From an uncultured Pseudomonadota bacterium (GTDB lineage Bacteria > Pseudomonadota > Gammaproteobacteria > Steroidobacterales > Steroidobacteraceae), in contig CAISDJ010000073.1 in the NCBI GenBank assembly GCA_903884105.1, forward strand, positions 46,566-110,565: DNA of 64,000 bases. The letters are read 5' to 3'. The notes under the pieces were generated by a model. That model did no database searches. It worked only from the letters and a program-made list of their open reading frames with translations, and had not been told where the DNA came from. How positions within the stretch are numbered: the stretch's first letter is position 1; each line of letters opens with the position of its first letter. The translations under genes and the position numbers were made by a program. This document shows, in pieces, positions 26,601 through 33,950 of the stretch.

Positions 26601-27973
26601 GCCAGCTGACTGCCGCGCAGCTCGACTGTCAGCACGTTGCTGGACACGGGCTTGATGATGCTGGCACCCGACACGTCGATGCCCGCGCCCGTCTCCAGAT
26701 AGATCCGGGCTGCGCCGGCCGGCTCGCCCGAGAACAGCTGCGGATCGAGTGAACTGTCCGTCCTCGCCGTCAGGGTCACGCGACCATGTGGCGCGACAAT
26801 GCGAGCGCCCCTTTCAAGGACGATCCGCGCGCCTTCCAGCTGCACATCGGAAAGCGGTTGCACGTTGACATCGACGGTCGTTTCAGGACTGCCATCGAGT
26901 TGCACTTCGGTCCGGCTGCCCGCTCCGAGGCGCAGGCTGCCGCCCGACGTGGCGGCCAGGGTCACCGTGTTGCTCACCGAATTCGGCGTGGCGACACCGC
27001 CATCGCGAGCCTGCAGACGGATCGAACCGCCCTGCCGCACCGAGGTCGTCGCCGAGACACGGCCTTGCTGATTGATGGCAAGCCCTGCCAGCGTGATGTT
27101 GCCGCGCTCGGCGACGATCTGGCCGACGAGCTGCCTCGGATCTGTCACCCCCGCATTCGCTGTCGTGCCATTGGTGACGGTACCGCCGACGCCCACTTCG
27201 ACCAGCAGTCCGCGCAGGTTGGGATCGGCACTCGTCGCCAGGTAGACAGGAGACCCCGCCGCGAGGAGCGCTTGCCCACCAGGCGTCGTGATCGAGCCGT
27301 TGTTGACGATCTCCGGTGCGAACATCAGGACCTGCCCGCCCTCCGCAGTCGTGATCCGCGCCCCCACCTCCAGCCGCACGGCGCCACTCGGCAGCGCCGC
27401 ACCTTGTCCATCGACGAACTGCGCCAGCGCCGGCTTGCCGCCATCGAGCGCCGCTCCCGCGAGGCCATTGGCAAGCGCCTCAGGCGTGACGTCGAGCGAA
27501 CTGGCCAGCAGGCCCGCCACGTTGACGTTTGCACCATCTCCGAAGACCACGCCATTCTGGTTGATCAGGTACACACGGCCGTTCGCACTCAACGACCCGA
27601 AGATCTGCGACGGGCTGTTCTGGTAGATGCGGTTCAGCGCGGTAGACGCGCTGCTTGGCTGGCGGAATACCACCGAGCCGTCCTTCGAGATGTTGAAGCT
27701 CTGCCAATTGAGGATCGCGCTCTCGGTCACCTGGTTGACCGTGAGCGTAGTGCCAACAGCCGTCGCCGTGGAGCCGCCGGTGTTGAAGGTGATCCCCGGT
27801 CCGCAGGCACCTGCCACGCACATGATCGGCAATTCCGCTGCTTGCGTCGTGAGCGTCGCGCTGACCGCCCATACGCAGGATGCCGCCTGCAACAGCCTCA
27901 TCTTCCGACGCGATGCGCTGAGGACGTTTCTGATGGCCTGAGTCAGGGAAGAACTGTGCGCGCGATGGGACAT
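17690..27973 (-). CDS. Two-partner secretion exoprotein TpsA (filamentous-hemagglutinin family, DUF3739-type)
   Basis: The 3427-residue protein begins with an extended signal peptide (SRRKMRLLQAASCVWAVSAT, cleavage near residue 45). The TPS secretion domain spans about 50-165, with AILNWQSFNISKDGSVVFRQ and INQNGVVFGDGANVNVAGLL. About 3000 residues of Gly/Ala/Ser/Asp-rich beta-helix repeats follow (ITLEAD, LTLRAP and similar). The C-terminal 700 residues resemble DUF3739 of this family (GIVTQRSGDIGILTDKDLQV; ILVWSSNGDIDAGRGAKTAI). There is no Cys-pair anchor or toxin-like CT domain, so it is probably an adhesin. It lies 7 bases after its TpsB. Confidence 0.93.
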   Translation of the reverse strand: MSHRAHSSSLTQAIRNVLSASRRKMRLLQAASCVWAVSATLTTQAAELPIMCVAGACGPGITFNTGGSTATAVGTTLTVNQVTESAILNWQSFNISKDGSVVFRQPSSASTALNRIYQNSPSQIFGSLSANGRVYLINQNGVVFGDGANVNVAGLLASSLDVTPEALANGLAGAALDGGKPALAQFVDGQGAALPSGAVRLEVGARITTAEGGQVLMFAPEIVNNGSITTPGGQALLAAGSPVYLATSADPNLRGLLVEVGVGGTVTNGTTANAGVTDPRQLVGQIVAERGNITLAGLAINQQGRVSATTSVRQGGSIRLQARDGGVATPNSVSNTVTLAATSGGSLRLGAGSRTEVQLDGSPETTVDVNVQPLSDVQLEGARIVLERGARIVAPHGRVTLTARTDSSLDPQLFSGEPAGAARIYLETGAGIDVSGASIIKPVSSNVLTVELRGSQLADSPLQREGALRGQTVQVDIRQSGTNAGSTWVGSPIGALAGDIATIAKDVSERSLTGGTVVLQSQGDLILRQGSSIDVSGGAITFDAGYVNTSTLLGADGKAYNIGSASPERLYSGVAEAGSYVVEHPRWGITEVIPGSVGGGVYELGYLEGKDSGGVTLLSSRVVLDGNLLANTSTGRYQRRLPTAISGTALYRAFHQTPLAGLLVLGQQSPSLTGTNGNPDFALGDVRITGETALSMTGSAFDPWADVLPGSLAALQLRTDLFGEDRIGTLRMRANGIVSMDAAAQLELPVGGTLDVVAGTFTLSGRIQSPGGLVALTARPTATTNLLEGGLTLHAGGVLDVSGLWVNDSPAVNGTRIPDSPLAIDGGAIRLASQQSDMTLEAGSTVDASAGAQLTARGKLVAGKGGSIAVSTTAAVSGESVTTLLAGDLRAYAVATGGTLTITANGVCIADPGAACHDSTTAGLLRLSPGFLASGGFSRLSLSSNQRGIEVAPGTGVRLQMSNFLADSLPLMTPTGARLEAIAAIGLQDAAIRAPVDLSLRVAPSLPQNQAYNSASFAQAANLDIGAGAVIAADTGAAVHLESSTRLRVDGTVAAPAGSIQLRLNAGLNTGDSGDVYFEDQGIWLGDHARLLATGATRLLTDQIGRVSGDVLDGGTITLQSDRGHILTSAGSLLDVSGVSAEVDVRSDSLGRLERREIASAGGAINLVAAEAVAVGGSLRGHSGGVSVAGGSLSIALDPSRRADPGQNGSNIAVSLYPDAARSIELTQTAAPLVFADSTLAAEWQGRAALAADQVLHGGFDALTLRARSFVTSESGVAANHVGEVALVGNVDLGLARALTLDAALLRSDGGAATLSAPYLRFGNADPNAANQLPPGLALGAGTLRLSGGWVDVVGNSALQGLATATLHSTGDVRLIGVRSGDAILGSLSTGGSLEVLASQLYPATLTDFSLNAGSMDSGSLAIGRTGPTGDILSAGGHLTLRAPTITQRGTLRAPFGTITLEADSITLAEGSTTSTSGSGLSVLFGQTQGGFDWVFPLGADKTLIYGSEGVPLPGQQVFLEADNVVVSRGATLDVRGGGEMLAYEFVPGTSGNRDVLSGAVSPTSFAVLPASRLASGADDPEISKGSAVGAGQSVYLAGVGDLPAGQYIKLPARYALLEGAYLVTPVAGYQDIVAGEQYSRPGGGTIIAGYALHTGTALGDARASGFAVMAGADVQQLARYTLTSADDFLSPGSTGTARRLPRDAGTVAIVANRSLALDGALSAAAAAGGRGGALDISSSAIRVVDAIDASTGTGALQVRAADLNALGAESILLGGTRVASDAGVSIDTSSSLVTLESGATLRGPEVMLVARDRVALEAGSGITASGKAAEGQDVFLTGDGAFMRVANADAAMVTRQGIAGTTGDLDIGPGSQLTAAQGSITLEASGTGTLAGIVNANGGELSVTGNRVSIGTPAGVATGFVLDDSALNGLALRQLSLSSRSAIDLYGDVQLAATNVRLQAAAVRGVDGGNVSVAATETLALGGAATPNPVADSSASGQLHLTAADIRIEAGDLRVSGFQQTMLAAAAEIRGAGAARVAVGGDLQLRAATLTTDSGADLAISADGALGVTTPAGQQRLASGAIPDLGGHIALTAGTVDLNGRIDLNSGLLEIASIAASAGGIGIGNAAVFDLSGGRTTLGGDPFDSNGGKVQLTTRSGDVTLAAGSMIDVSASGAATAGAVAVRAAAGQLQVSGTLLGAADSDTAGGSFSADAGSLGNFAVLNRTLNAGGFTGERSFEQRGSGDLVVATDAAAAVIGTRVALSADQGRIRVDGTVRAHDAAGGRILLAARDGIEIGGTVDARGVDGTERNGRIELQSAGGAIAVAASAVVATTAPGADTGSAGDGFLRIRQSQDALLALLDADVGNDGLVLAGDWSHAGAVTVEGFRAYDAVTGSIGAAEVAADMANPYYADAATFAGQAAAIAAALGSGTNAPVGVVAGVEIRSAGDLSLDTAWALSQWRFAGQPGVLTLRAAGDLLFNASLSDGFAGVTGTNAFLLTSTAPSWSYRLASGANLGSADVLALRSLQELPLGTGNLRIAAGNPAASNGYIMIRTGTGSIDIASAANVELGNAASMIYTAGIAAPGVSFNGRFGSELGGRLYPSAGGDIRIEAGQDVVGAASTQLVTEWLWRVGGSTRATAWTVNFSRFQQNIAALGGGDITVAAGRDIDTLSIATPTIGRQTGGLTPNLSQLEVTGGGDILATAGRDVLGGTFYSGRGTVNIQADGEITASAQTALNPVLALGDAQAILHARQNVSLDAVVTPTWLPQAIQGSAALGRSAFSTYTEDSSVRLESTAGNIDVGLTDSDGGQLRSVLSTLDFSSSGSDVSLVVMPPDLSAAALRGSIDLSGLVTLLPSSRGTLDLRAYTDVSFAGGGTAIVSDVDRAVLPSVATPIPNLAGVASALNTIDSTNVDFNADVPVRLGAARAGALAASTIVAETGDVRRVAGYFGGPVEITAGRDIRDPNVVIQNLVAGDVSTLVAGRDILYSVGRTADGAIAVNTAEIAVDGPGQLSLVAGRNVNLQNSAGVSTRGNLVNSGLADVGAGIGVLVGLNGQRPDYAAFTQKYLRSGPDYDAALSAYLQQTVGLQFSSRDVAVDRFSQLDSKLQAPLLERLLLAELRASAETAADPDPVKNGDYSRGFAALEALFPGIGSAAGAGATNRYRGDLALYFSRVYSQDGGDITLLAPGGGVNAGLATPPSAFGVGKAPDRLGIVTQRSGDIGILTDKDLQVNESRIFAVDDSDILVWSSNGDIDAGRGAKTAISAPSPVITYDRDGRASVTYTAALAGSGIQTRATSAAAEPGAVVLAAPRGVVNAGDAGIVAGNLTIAATAVLGADNIKVSGVAVGVPVDAGGLGASLAGVSAAAGSASSAASTSVDRDAASSDAAAPLSAAALSWLEVFVVGLGEENCRPDDVACLKQQEAGQAN

Positions 27974-27980
27974 GCTGACC

Positions 27981-29594
27981 TCAGAAGCCGTAACGAACCT
28001 GGAAATGCAGGCGGGAATCGCCCTTCAACGTCGCGCTCGATGACTGGAGCGGATACGCCCAATCCACCGTGGCGTTGAGTCCGCCGGGTCCGGCAAGCCG
28101 CAGCCCCGCACCCCAGCTCGACAGCGACACGCTGCGGGTGAGGACGTCGTTCTGATCAGGGAGCGGCTCCAGGATGCTGACGATGCCGGCGTCCGCAAAC
28201 ACCACTGCAACCAGTCTGTCGACAGCGCCCCCGAACCATTGGTGGAAGGAAGGCGAACGCAGCTCCAGGCCACCGCTCAAGCCCAGATCACCGAGTTGCG
28301 CGGACTCGAGGTAACCGCGAATGCTCTCGGCACCCCCCATTGCGAACTGTTCATTGCTGACGACAGGCGATCCGGTCCACTGACCGGCCACACGAGCAGC
28401 GAGCGAACTGCCGCCCCACAGGGCGTGCTCGTGCGTGACATCTGCGCGCACATAAAAGAAGTTGGGCTGGGCCTTGTACCGCTTGAATTCGAACGCAGCA
28501 GGCTCGTTGACCACGCCGCGCATGCCGAAGCTGGCAGTCACGTTGAAGCCCGTGCTGCCCGACATCCCGCCGGCGTTACCCTGGTATCCGAGGGACCACA
28601 GCAGATAGCGGATCGGGGTCGTATCCGTCACGCCTCCAGCCAGTTTGATGTTGTCGGCGAAGTCCTTGTAGTCGGCGCCGAAGGTGGCGTTCTGCGAGAA
28701 GGCGCCTGTGGCAGGGAGGCGGACGATGTAGCGAGCACCATAGATGCGACCGGCCCCCAGCACACCGAAAGCCCCTGCATCACCAATCGCAGCGAAGTCG
28801 CTGTTCGTATCAACGGCGTAGGCGGCAAGCAGGTTTCCTTCAGATCCTGCCGGCGCGATGTAGGTGGCTGCCAGCACACGAGTTTCATCCGGAGACTCGG
28901 GTGCCGTCTGGTACTGGAACGACAGCCGGTGGAAGCGCTGAAAAAGATTGTCGTAACCCGCATTGACGTTGAGCCGCGTACGACTCGTATTCGCGGTGTA
29001 GCGATCGTTGACCTCGACGCTGGCATGCAGCGGCAACGTATCCTTGACGCGCAGCTCGACGTCGACGAGACCACTCTCCTTGCCGGCACGGAGCACCGGA
29101 GTCACCTGGCGGTCCGCCGATTGCTGGTTGACGCGAGTCAACTGCTCCTGCAGCGCAGCCAGTGGAACAACGGTGCCCGACTGCAGGACGGGCAGCATGT
29201 CGCGGATGGCTCCGTTCGCAAAATAGCGGGCGCCCGAGATACGCACTCGATCAAGCCGGCCTTCGGTGACGCGCAACCTGACGATGCCGCCGTCAATGGT
29301 CTGCTCAGGGATATCGACATAGATCGTGCCGTAGCCGCGATCGCGATACAGCTTCTCGAGCGTCTGGCGTACCGCCTCCACATCGGCGATGGACTTGTGC
29401 TCCCCGAGCTGCGGATACAGCGACGCCTCGATGTCGCGGGCCGCCAGGGTGGTATTTCCGAGCACCCGGTACTCGAAAACGGAGAAGGTCTCGTCCGGGC
29501 TGCCTTGCTCCGCGCCCAGTACTGGCAGGCACAGCGAAGTCAGCAGCAAACCTGATACCACCGCACGCAAAGCTAACCGGGACGACTGGATCAT
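27981..29594 (-). CDS. TpsB outer-membrane transporter (ShlB/FhaC/HecB family)
   Basis: The 537-residue protein starts MIQSSRLALRAVVSGLLLTS; a TTG 5 codons upstream is the alternative. After the signal peptide come POTRA-type domains (FEYRVLGNTTLAARDIEASL; YGTIYVDIPEQTIDGGIVRL). The 16-strand barrel region follows, with the plug-loop motif GGAESIRGYLES (the RGY tip) and a C-terminal Phe (FQVRYGF). It recognises the TPS domain of the adjacent TpsA and threads it across the outer membrane. It precedes tpsA by 7 bases in the same operon. A terminator hairpin sits immediately upstream, so its own promoter or read-through must drive it. Confidence 0.93.
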   Translation of the reverse strand: MIQSSRLALRAVVSGLLLTSLCLPVLGAEQGSPDETFSVFEYRVLGNTTLAARDIEASLYPQLGEHKSIADVEAVRQTLEKLYRDRGYGTIYVDIPEQTIDGGIVRLRVTEGRLDRVRISGARYFANGAIRDMLPVLQSGTVVPLAALQEQLTRVNQQSADRQVTPVLRAGKESGLVDVELRVKDTLPLHASVEVNDRYTANTSRTRLNVNAGYDNLFQRFHRLSFQYQTAPESPDETRVLAATYIAPAGSEGNLLAAYAVDTNSDFAAIGDAGAFGVLGAGRIYGARYIVRLPATGAFSQNATFGADYKDFADNIKLAGGVTDTTPIRYLLWSLGYQGNAGGMSGSTGFNVTASFGMRGVVNEPAAFEFKRYKAQPNFFYVRADVTHEHALWGGSSLAARVAGQWTGSPVVSNEQFAMGGAESIRGYLESAQLGDLGLSGGLELRSPSFHQWFGGAVDRLVAVVFADAGIVSILEPLPDQNDVLTRSVSLSSWGAGLRLAGPGGLNATVDWAYPLQSSSATLKGDSRLHFQVRYGF

Positions 29595-29613
29595 GGTGAC
29601 TGCACTCAAAGCG

Positions 29614-29644
29614 AAAAGGCGGCGCTACCTGGGGTAGCGCCGCC
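29614..29644 (-). terminator. Rho-independent terminator upstream of tpsB
   Basis: GGCGGCGCTACC and GGTAGCGCCGCC form a perfect 12-bp stem with a TGG loop, followed on the minus strand by TTTTCGCTTTG. It lies 45 bases after the stop of the 547-residue protein gene and directly before the tpsB start, so it probably ends that transcript. Partial read-through into tpsB is possible. Confidence 0.78.
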
Positions 29645-29689
29645 CGTTGTCGAACGACTCTGCTGATCAGGGCTTAAGTCGCCCCGATG

Positions 29690-31333
29690 TTACGGAGTCA
29701 GCATGTAAGAACGGTTACAGTTGTTCGGCGGGTTGCCGGGATAGGTCCGCGACTGGCCGTTCACTGCGTTGGTCCGTACCTGGTTGGCAGTCACGGGGAA
29801 GATCGGCTGGTTGGTGCTGAGCTGCGGGATGTCCAGGATGCCCGTATCCGCAACGCCGTTCTGGCTGGTATCGGCGGGAGCAACCGCGTCAACACGCGCA
29901 ATGGCCGCTGCATTCCGCCAGGCCGAGTTCACCGCATCGAGCACCAGCTTGTTGCCGATGTTCGTGGCGAGACGGTCCCAGATGGCCTGGGTGCCCGTCG
30001 TCGCCGTCGCCGGGAACTTGTCGTTGAAGGTGTTTTCGGTGAAGTAGTCGTAGCTCCCTTCCATTACCGACTTCAACGTCGGCAGCTGCCCGTCCACGCG
30101 CACAAAGCGCCACCGCGAGGTGGTGTTGTTGGGCTTGGACTCGGTGCTGGCCGTACCGATCGCGAAGCGACCCTGGCTGCTCTGGTAGTCCATGCAGCTG
30201 CGCACGTCGCCCGAACCCGCACCGGCAAACACGAAGTCGGCGCTGTAGGCCGTCGTCCACGCACAACCGGCAGTCGTGCAGTTCACGCCCTGCGAGTTGT
30301 CAGGCGACACGAACGCGCCGATCGACGCACCATTCTTCGCGCAACCCTGGTCGAGGAACAGGATCTTGAAGCTGGTCATCGTCCCGGACGTATCGCCACG
30401 ACGGCAGACATACAGGCCGGTGTCGGCAGTGGGAGCCAGTGTCGACAACTGCACGCCATTCGAGTAGACCGAAGTCGAATCGAACTTGTTGCCCGTCATG
30501 ACGGCGCGGAGTTCAGAGGCAGACAGCGACGGAACCTTGTCGATGCCGCTGTCGTCCGGAACCGTTGCAGTTCCTGCGACCAGTCCCTGGGCCTTCTGCA
30601 ATGCAAGGTACAGCGCGGTGCTGACGATCGGGTTGAAGGTCACGCCAACCGAGGAGCGCTTGCGCGTGAGAGCGGAAGCATCCGTGCCGACGACACCACC
30701 CAGACCCACGAACGTACCGGGATCGACGTCCGAGACGCCGGCAACCGGCGCGATGATGTTGACCCCGTCAGGCGTGCCGACCGCAGGCGTACGCACGACG
30801 GTCGAGGCAACTCCGCTGGCTGCACCGCAATCACGCGTGTTGTAAGTCGAGAAGTTGCCGGAAGCAGCAGGCGTCGACGTGATCGATGCGCAGACCGTTA
30901 CGACGTTGCTCGAAGCACTGAAGAAATCCAGGAACTGCAGCGGCGTGCCGCGGGCGACCTGGACGATGCCGTTTGCCGAACCGCCCTGAGACTCCTTGAA
31001 CACCGCGATCTTCGTTGTGTTGGCGACGATCGGGTTCGTGGTCACGGTGCCAGCCGAGCTGAAGTTTGCCGTGCAGAACATCGTACGGTTCTGGATCGAG
31101 CCGGACGAGGACTTGTAGTAATAGATATCGAGCGAACCGTCGACGCAAACGCCGCCGCTCGCCGTGTTCAGCTTGAACAGGTTTTCGACCGCGCCGTCGG
31201 TCGCCGTGGCGCCGCCGACGTAGAGCTTGACCACCGAGCTGTCGATGGCAGCTGGCGCCAGCGCCATCGCATTCGCGGCGACCAGGGACAGGGCCCCGGC
31301 AACTGCGTACCTGACTTTGAATACACTCTTCAT
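29690..31333 (-). CDS. Exported protein of unknown function next to the TPS locus
   Basis: The 547-residue product has a clear signal peptide (VRYAVAGALSLVAANAMA) and TGGAGA before the ATG. The mature protein contains VVKLYVGGATATDGAVENLF near the start, DIYYYKSSSGSIQNRTMFCT, GTPLQFLDFFSASSN and several Cys (VCVDGS, TVCASI, YVCRRGDTSG, RNCNRSY-like end). The early GGATATD region and the mixed strand-helix look recall periplasmic binding proteins of the PstS type, but the likeness is weak and I do not assign a function. It is co-oriented with and downstream of a VPLPA-CTERM gene and upstream of the terminator before tpsB. Confidence 0.72.
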   Translation of the reverse strand: MKSVFKVRYAVAGALSLVAANAMALAPAAIDSSVVKLYVGGATATDGAVENLFKLNTASGGVCVDGSLDIYYYKSSSGSIQNRTMFCTANFSSAGTVTTNPIVANTTKIAVFKESQGGSANGIVQVARGTPLQFLDFFSASSNVVTVCASITSTPAASGNFSTYNTRDCGAASGVASTVVRTPAVGTPDGVNIIAPVAGVSDVDPGTFVGLGGVVGTDASALTRKRSSVGVTFNPIVSTALYLALQKAQGLVAGTATVPDDSGIDKVPSLSASELRAVMTGNKFDSTSVYSNGVQLSTLAPTADTGLYVCRRGDTSGTMTSFKILFLDQGCAKNGASIGAFVSPDNSQGVNCTTAGCAWTTAYSADFVFAGAGSGDVRSCMDYQSSQGRFAIGTASTESKPNNTTSRWRFVRVDGQLPTLKSVMEGSYDYFTENTFNDKFPATATTGTQAIWDRLATNIGNKLVLDAVNSAWRNAAAIARVDAVAPADTSQNGVADTGILDIPQLSTNQPIFPVTANQVRTNAVNGQSRTYPGNPPNNCNRSYMLTP

Positions 31334-31365
31334 TAAATTGATCTCCAGAAGGACTTGGGCTTGGA

Positions 31366-31396
31366 GCCGGCATACTGTCCAGTGACAGGGGCCGGC
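31366..31396 (-). other. Hairpin between VPLPA protein 3 and the 547-residue protein
   Basis: GCCGGC arms flank an inner CTGTC/GACAG stem with a CAGT loop. No T-run follows on the minus strand. It could attenuate transcription or stabilise the upstream mRNA end. Confidence 0.35.
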
Positions 31397-31420
31397 GCTA
31401 TTGCAGGGAACAGACTCCGA

Positions 31421-32218
31421 TCAGACCGCCAGCGCAGAGGCGCCGCGACGACGGCCGATGATGCCGAGACCGCCGAGGCCGGACAGCAGCAGCCACAGCG
31501 CGGCGGGCAGCGGGACGGCCGAGACGTTGTAGTTGAGCGTGCCGTTGGCCAAGTCAAATGCCCACGTGCCTGCGTACTGCGTGTAGGTATTGATCGTCGA
31601 CGTACCGCGCGCGCTGTTAGTGAACAGGTACATCGCCAGCGTATCCGTGAGCTGGCCGAAGCCCGACAGCGATGCAAACGCATTGGTGTTGGTAGTCAGG
31701 TAGGACGGGTCGGCGGCCGACACCACCACGTCGAGCGGCGACGAGTTGACGGCATTGTTGTTGGGTATCAGCGTCGCGTTGGTGAAGTTCGTGATGCTGT
31801 TGAGCGATGACGATGTCGTGGTCGTAACGTCCGATGCCGCGGTTACGGTGGTGGCAAGGCGGATCGACCCAACCGTGTTCGTGCTGCCCGTATCGGCAGC
31901 GAACGTGCCCCAGTTCAGCGACGAAGTCGCGACTGTTCCCGGGATCTGGTTCAGCCCGGGGATGCTCCAGCTGAGCGACAGGCCGCCCTGGTCCATCTGG
32001 GTCGGGATCACATCATTGAGGTTGAGGCCGAGGTAGTAGGTCATGCTGAAGGCCGTATCCGGGTTGTCCGAGAACAATCCGAACAGCAGACCGCCGTTGT
32101 CACCCACCGGGGTCGTCGCGCTGTAGGGCCCGACTGGCACGACGGCATCGGCAAAGGCGCTGCCCGAAGCAACAGCCAGCGCGCCGACAGCGAGCAGATG
32201 CTTGAAAGAAAGTTTCAT
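31421..32218 (-). CDS. VPLPA-CTERM sorting-domain protein 3
   Basis: The 265-residue protein starts MKLSFKHLLAVGALAVASGS with GAGGG about 8 bases upstream. The signal peptide ends near FADA. The body is Ser/Thr/Asn-rich and unidentified. The C terminus gives VPLPAALWLLLSGLGGLGI followed by IGRRRGASALAV: a VPLPA exosortase signal with helix and Arg cluster. It shows no obvious similarity outside the tail to the two VPLPA proteins at 6.3-8.2 kb. Location directly upstream of the unknown exported protein suggests a shared transcript, though a hairpin lies between them. Confidence 0.83.
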   Translation of the reverse strand: MKLSFKHLLAVGALAVASGSAFADAVVPVGPYSATTPVGDNGGLLFGLFSDNPDTAFSMTYYLGLNLNDVIPTQMDQGGLSLSWSIPGLNQIPGTVATSSLNWGTFAADTGSTNTVGSIRLATTVTAASDVTTTTSSSLNSITNFTNATLIPNNNAVNSSPLDVVVSAADPSYLTTNTNAFASLSGFGQLTDTLAMYLFTNSARGTSTINTYTQYAGTWAFDLANGTLNYNVSAVPLPAALWLLLSGLGGLGIIGRRRGASALAV

Positions 32219-32811
32219 ACGAAAAGCCCTCTAGTTGGATCAAGAAAAGCCAGAGCCTTGCAGCCCGTTAACGATTCGGAGCGAGACGTCCATCCCTTCG
32301 TCCGCCCACTCCACCCATGCACGGCGGTCCAGAACCTCACCGCACGAATCCGCACCCTCGTGTGCGATGGCCATCGGGCACTGCATTCCCCGACCGCTCC
32401 ATCTCCACCGGACCAACACTAGGCACCGCTTGTGTCAGTCCGTTGATCCGTTCTTGAAGCATTTGCGACGGAGCTCACCTTGCAACGGCAGCGCAGGTGA
32501 TGGCGTCGATTGACTTCATCCAGACGAATCTGCTTGGGACTGGGAGGCTAGGGTTCCCGTGTGACACGCAGGTGAACACTGCGTGAAGGGTTTGCAGCCG
32601 TGGCGCACGTATCCGGACAGCGTCGAACATAAGAAGCAAAAGGGTCAGCCAGTCGTCATCGAAACGTATGACGCTCGCAGTGAGCGCGACGCTTCGTCGG
32701 CTCAACAAGCCCCAACAACACCTCCAGTCATACGGGTGTCATCGACTGGCCCTAGCTTTCGCACGGACTCGTGCCATCCCCGGTACCGACCAGATCCTTT
32801 GGAGAACCTGC
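32219..32811. other. Intergenic region, no gene seen
   Basis: This 593-base stretch separates the divergent VPLPA-CTERM and DsbC-like genes. Short open frames exist on both strands but have no ribosome binding site, no recognisable product and no consistent codon pattern. It should contain two divergent promoters; I could not identify convincing -35/-10 pairs by eye. Confidence 0.5.
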
Positions 32812-33591
32812 GTGCAGCCAATCAACAGCCATCTTCGTTCGGCACTTTCGTTGCGCGTAAAAGGGACTCTCGTCTGCATTGCGACGCTGTCTGCGCTGGC
32901 AAGCGCTGCGACGGCGACGGCAACAGATGTCACCACTGAAAGGTTACGCAGCACACTGCAGGAACGTTTCAAGGACACGAAAGTAGAGCATGTCGGGGCG
33001 TCGCTGCTGCCGGGCCTCTATGAAGTGGTCATCGACGGACAGATCGTCTACGCGGACGCTTCCGGCGATCACCTGGTGATGGGGCCGCTCGTCGATACCA
33101 CCACGCGACGCAACCTGACTGACGAACGGCTGAGCGAAATCAACGCGATCGATTTCGGTGAGTTGCCCCTCAACCTCGCGATCAAGACAGTCAAGGGTAC
33201 GGGCCAACGGCAGCTCGCCGTCTTTGCCGACCCGCACTGCCCCTACTGCATGGAGCTGGAGAAGGCCTTCGAACAGGTGGCCGATGTCACCATCTACACG
33301 TTCCTGTATCCCCTGGAGGGACTGCATCCCGGTGCCACAGCCAGGGCCCATGATCTCTGGTGCAAGGAAGATCGCGCAAGCGCCTGGAAGGAGTGGATGC
33401 TGACGCAGCAGGCACAGCCGGCAACGGAGTGTGCTGACGATCCCCTTGCTGAATTACAGGCCCGCGGAGCAGCATTGCGCATCAACACGACACCGACGCT
33501 GTTCCTGCAGGATGGCCGGCGGATCGTGGGTGCGCAGTCTCCACAACGGCTGGAAGCGCTCTTGAACGAAGCGCCCATAATGAATAAGTGA
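32812..33591 (+). CDS. DsbC-like thiol:disulfide interchange protein
   Basis: The chosen start is a GTG with GGAGAA 6 bases upstream, giving 259 residues with a signal peptide (LRVKGTLVCIATLSALASAA). An N-terminal DsbC dimerisation-type segment (VEHVGASLLPGLYEVVIDGQ) is followed by a thioredoxin fold with active site CPYC at 143-146 (FADPHCPYCMELE). The cis-Pro loop is NTTPTLFLQDGRRIVGAQ. DsbC of E. coli has CGYC; the CPYC dithiol here is a known variant. It should isomerise or reduce disulfides in the periplasm. An in-frame ATG 48 codons upstream is unlikely to be the start because the intervening sequence is not signal-like. Confidence 0.85.
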   Translation: MQPINSHLRSALSLRVKGTLVCIATLSALASAATATATDVTTERLRSTLQERFKDTKVEHVGASLLPGLYEVVIDGQIVYADASGDHLVMGPLVDTTTRRNLTDERLSEINAIDFGELPLNLAIKTVKGTGQRQLAVFADPHCPYCMELEKAFEQVADVTIYTFLYPLEGLHPGATARAHDLWCKEDRASAWKEWMLTQQAQPATECADDPLAELQARGAALRINTTPTLFLQDGRRIVGAQSPQRLEALLNEAPIMNK

Positions 33592-33640
33592 CGCTGGAGG
33601 CCAGCCTGGCGCGCGACGGGATGGAGTCGCGACTCGCGCG

Positions 33641-33931
33641 TTACTCCTGGGTCAAAGACCTGCCCTGGAGAGAATCCGTACTCGCACAGGAGGGCGTGAC
33701 GACGCCCCGATTCCGACCCACGCAAAAGTGCGTGAGGTCCGCAATTGCCTGCCCGGCGACCGTCGTACTGGAGCGCAGCTCGCGCCAACATTCAAACAGT
33801 CCGGCACCCGTGACCAGCTGCTGCGCAACGATCATCCGTTCAACGGCGATGCGCTGCTGCTTTTGTGCCATGACCACACGCGCATCCAGCACGGCCAGGC
33901 GATTCCAGAATCTTTGTGAGAACAGTGCCAC
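33641..33931 (-). CDS. Possible small protein, function unknown
   Basis: From a GTG the frame encodes 96 residues rich in aliphatic and helical positions (VALFSQRFWNRLAVLDARVV; MIVAQQLVTGAGLFECWREL), which reads more like a real helical protein than the Arg/Ser-rich noise in other frames. The start lies 20 bases after the stop of the next small gene. The C-terminal 30 residues are less convincing, and there is no good ribosome binding site. Helical pattern recalls phasin-like proteins, but this is weak. Confidence 0.3.
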   Translation of the reverse strand: MALFSQRFWNRLAVLDARVVMAQKQQRIAVERMIVAQQLVTGAGLFECWRELRSSTTVAGQAIADLTHFCVGRNRGVVTPSCASTDSLQGRSLTQE

Positions 33932-33950
33932 TTTGACATCCGGGGGATTG

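Noticed and set aside
18000..27000. Many long plus-strand open frames opposite tpsA, up to about 668 codons
   Set aside because: They are antisense to a clear 3427-residue secreted protein, are rich in Arg, Pro and Ser, and have no ribosome binding sites. High GC reduces stop codons in the other frames.
32475..32708. Minus-strand 77-codon frame in the VPLPA-dsbC gap
   Set aside because: No ribosome binding site, no recognisable domain and random-looking composition.
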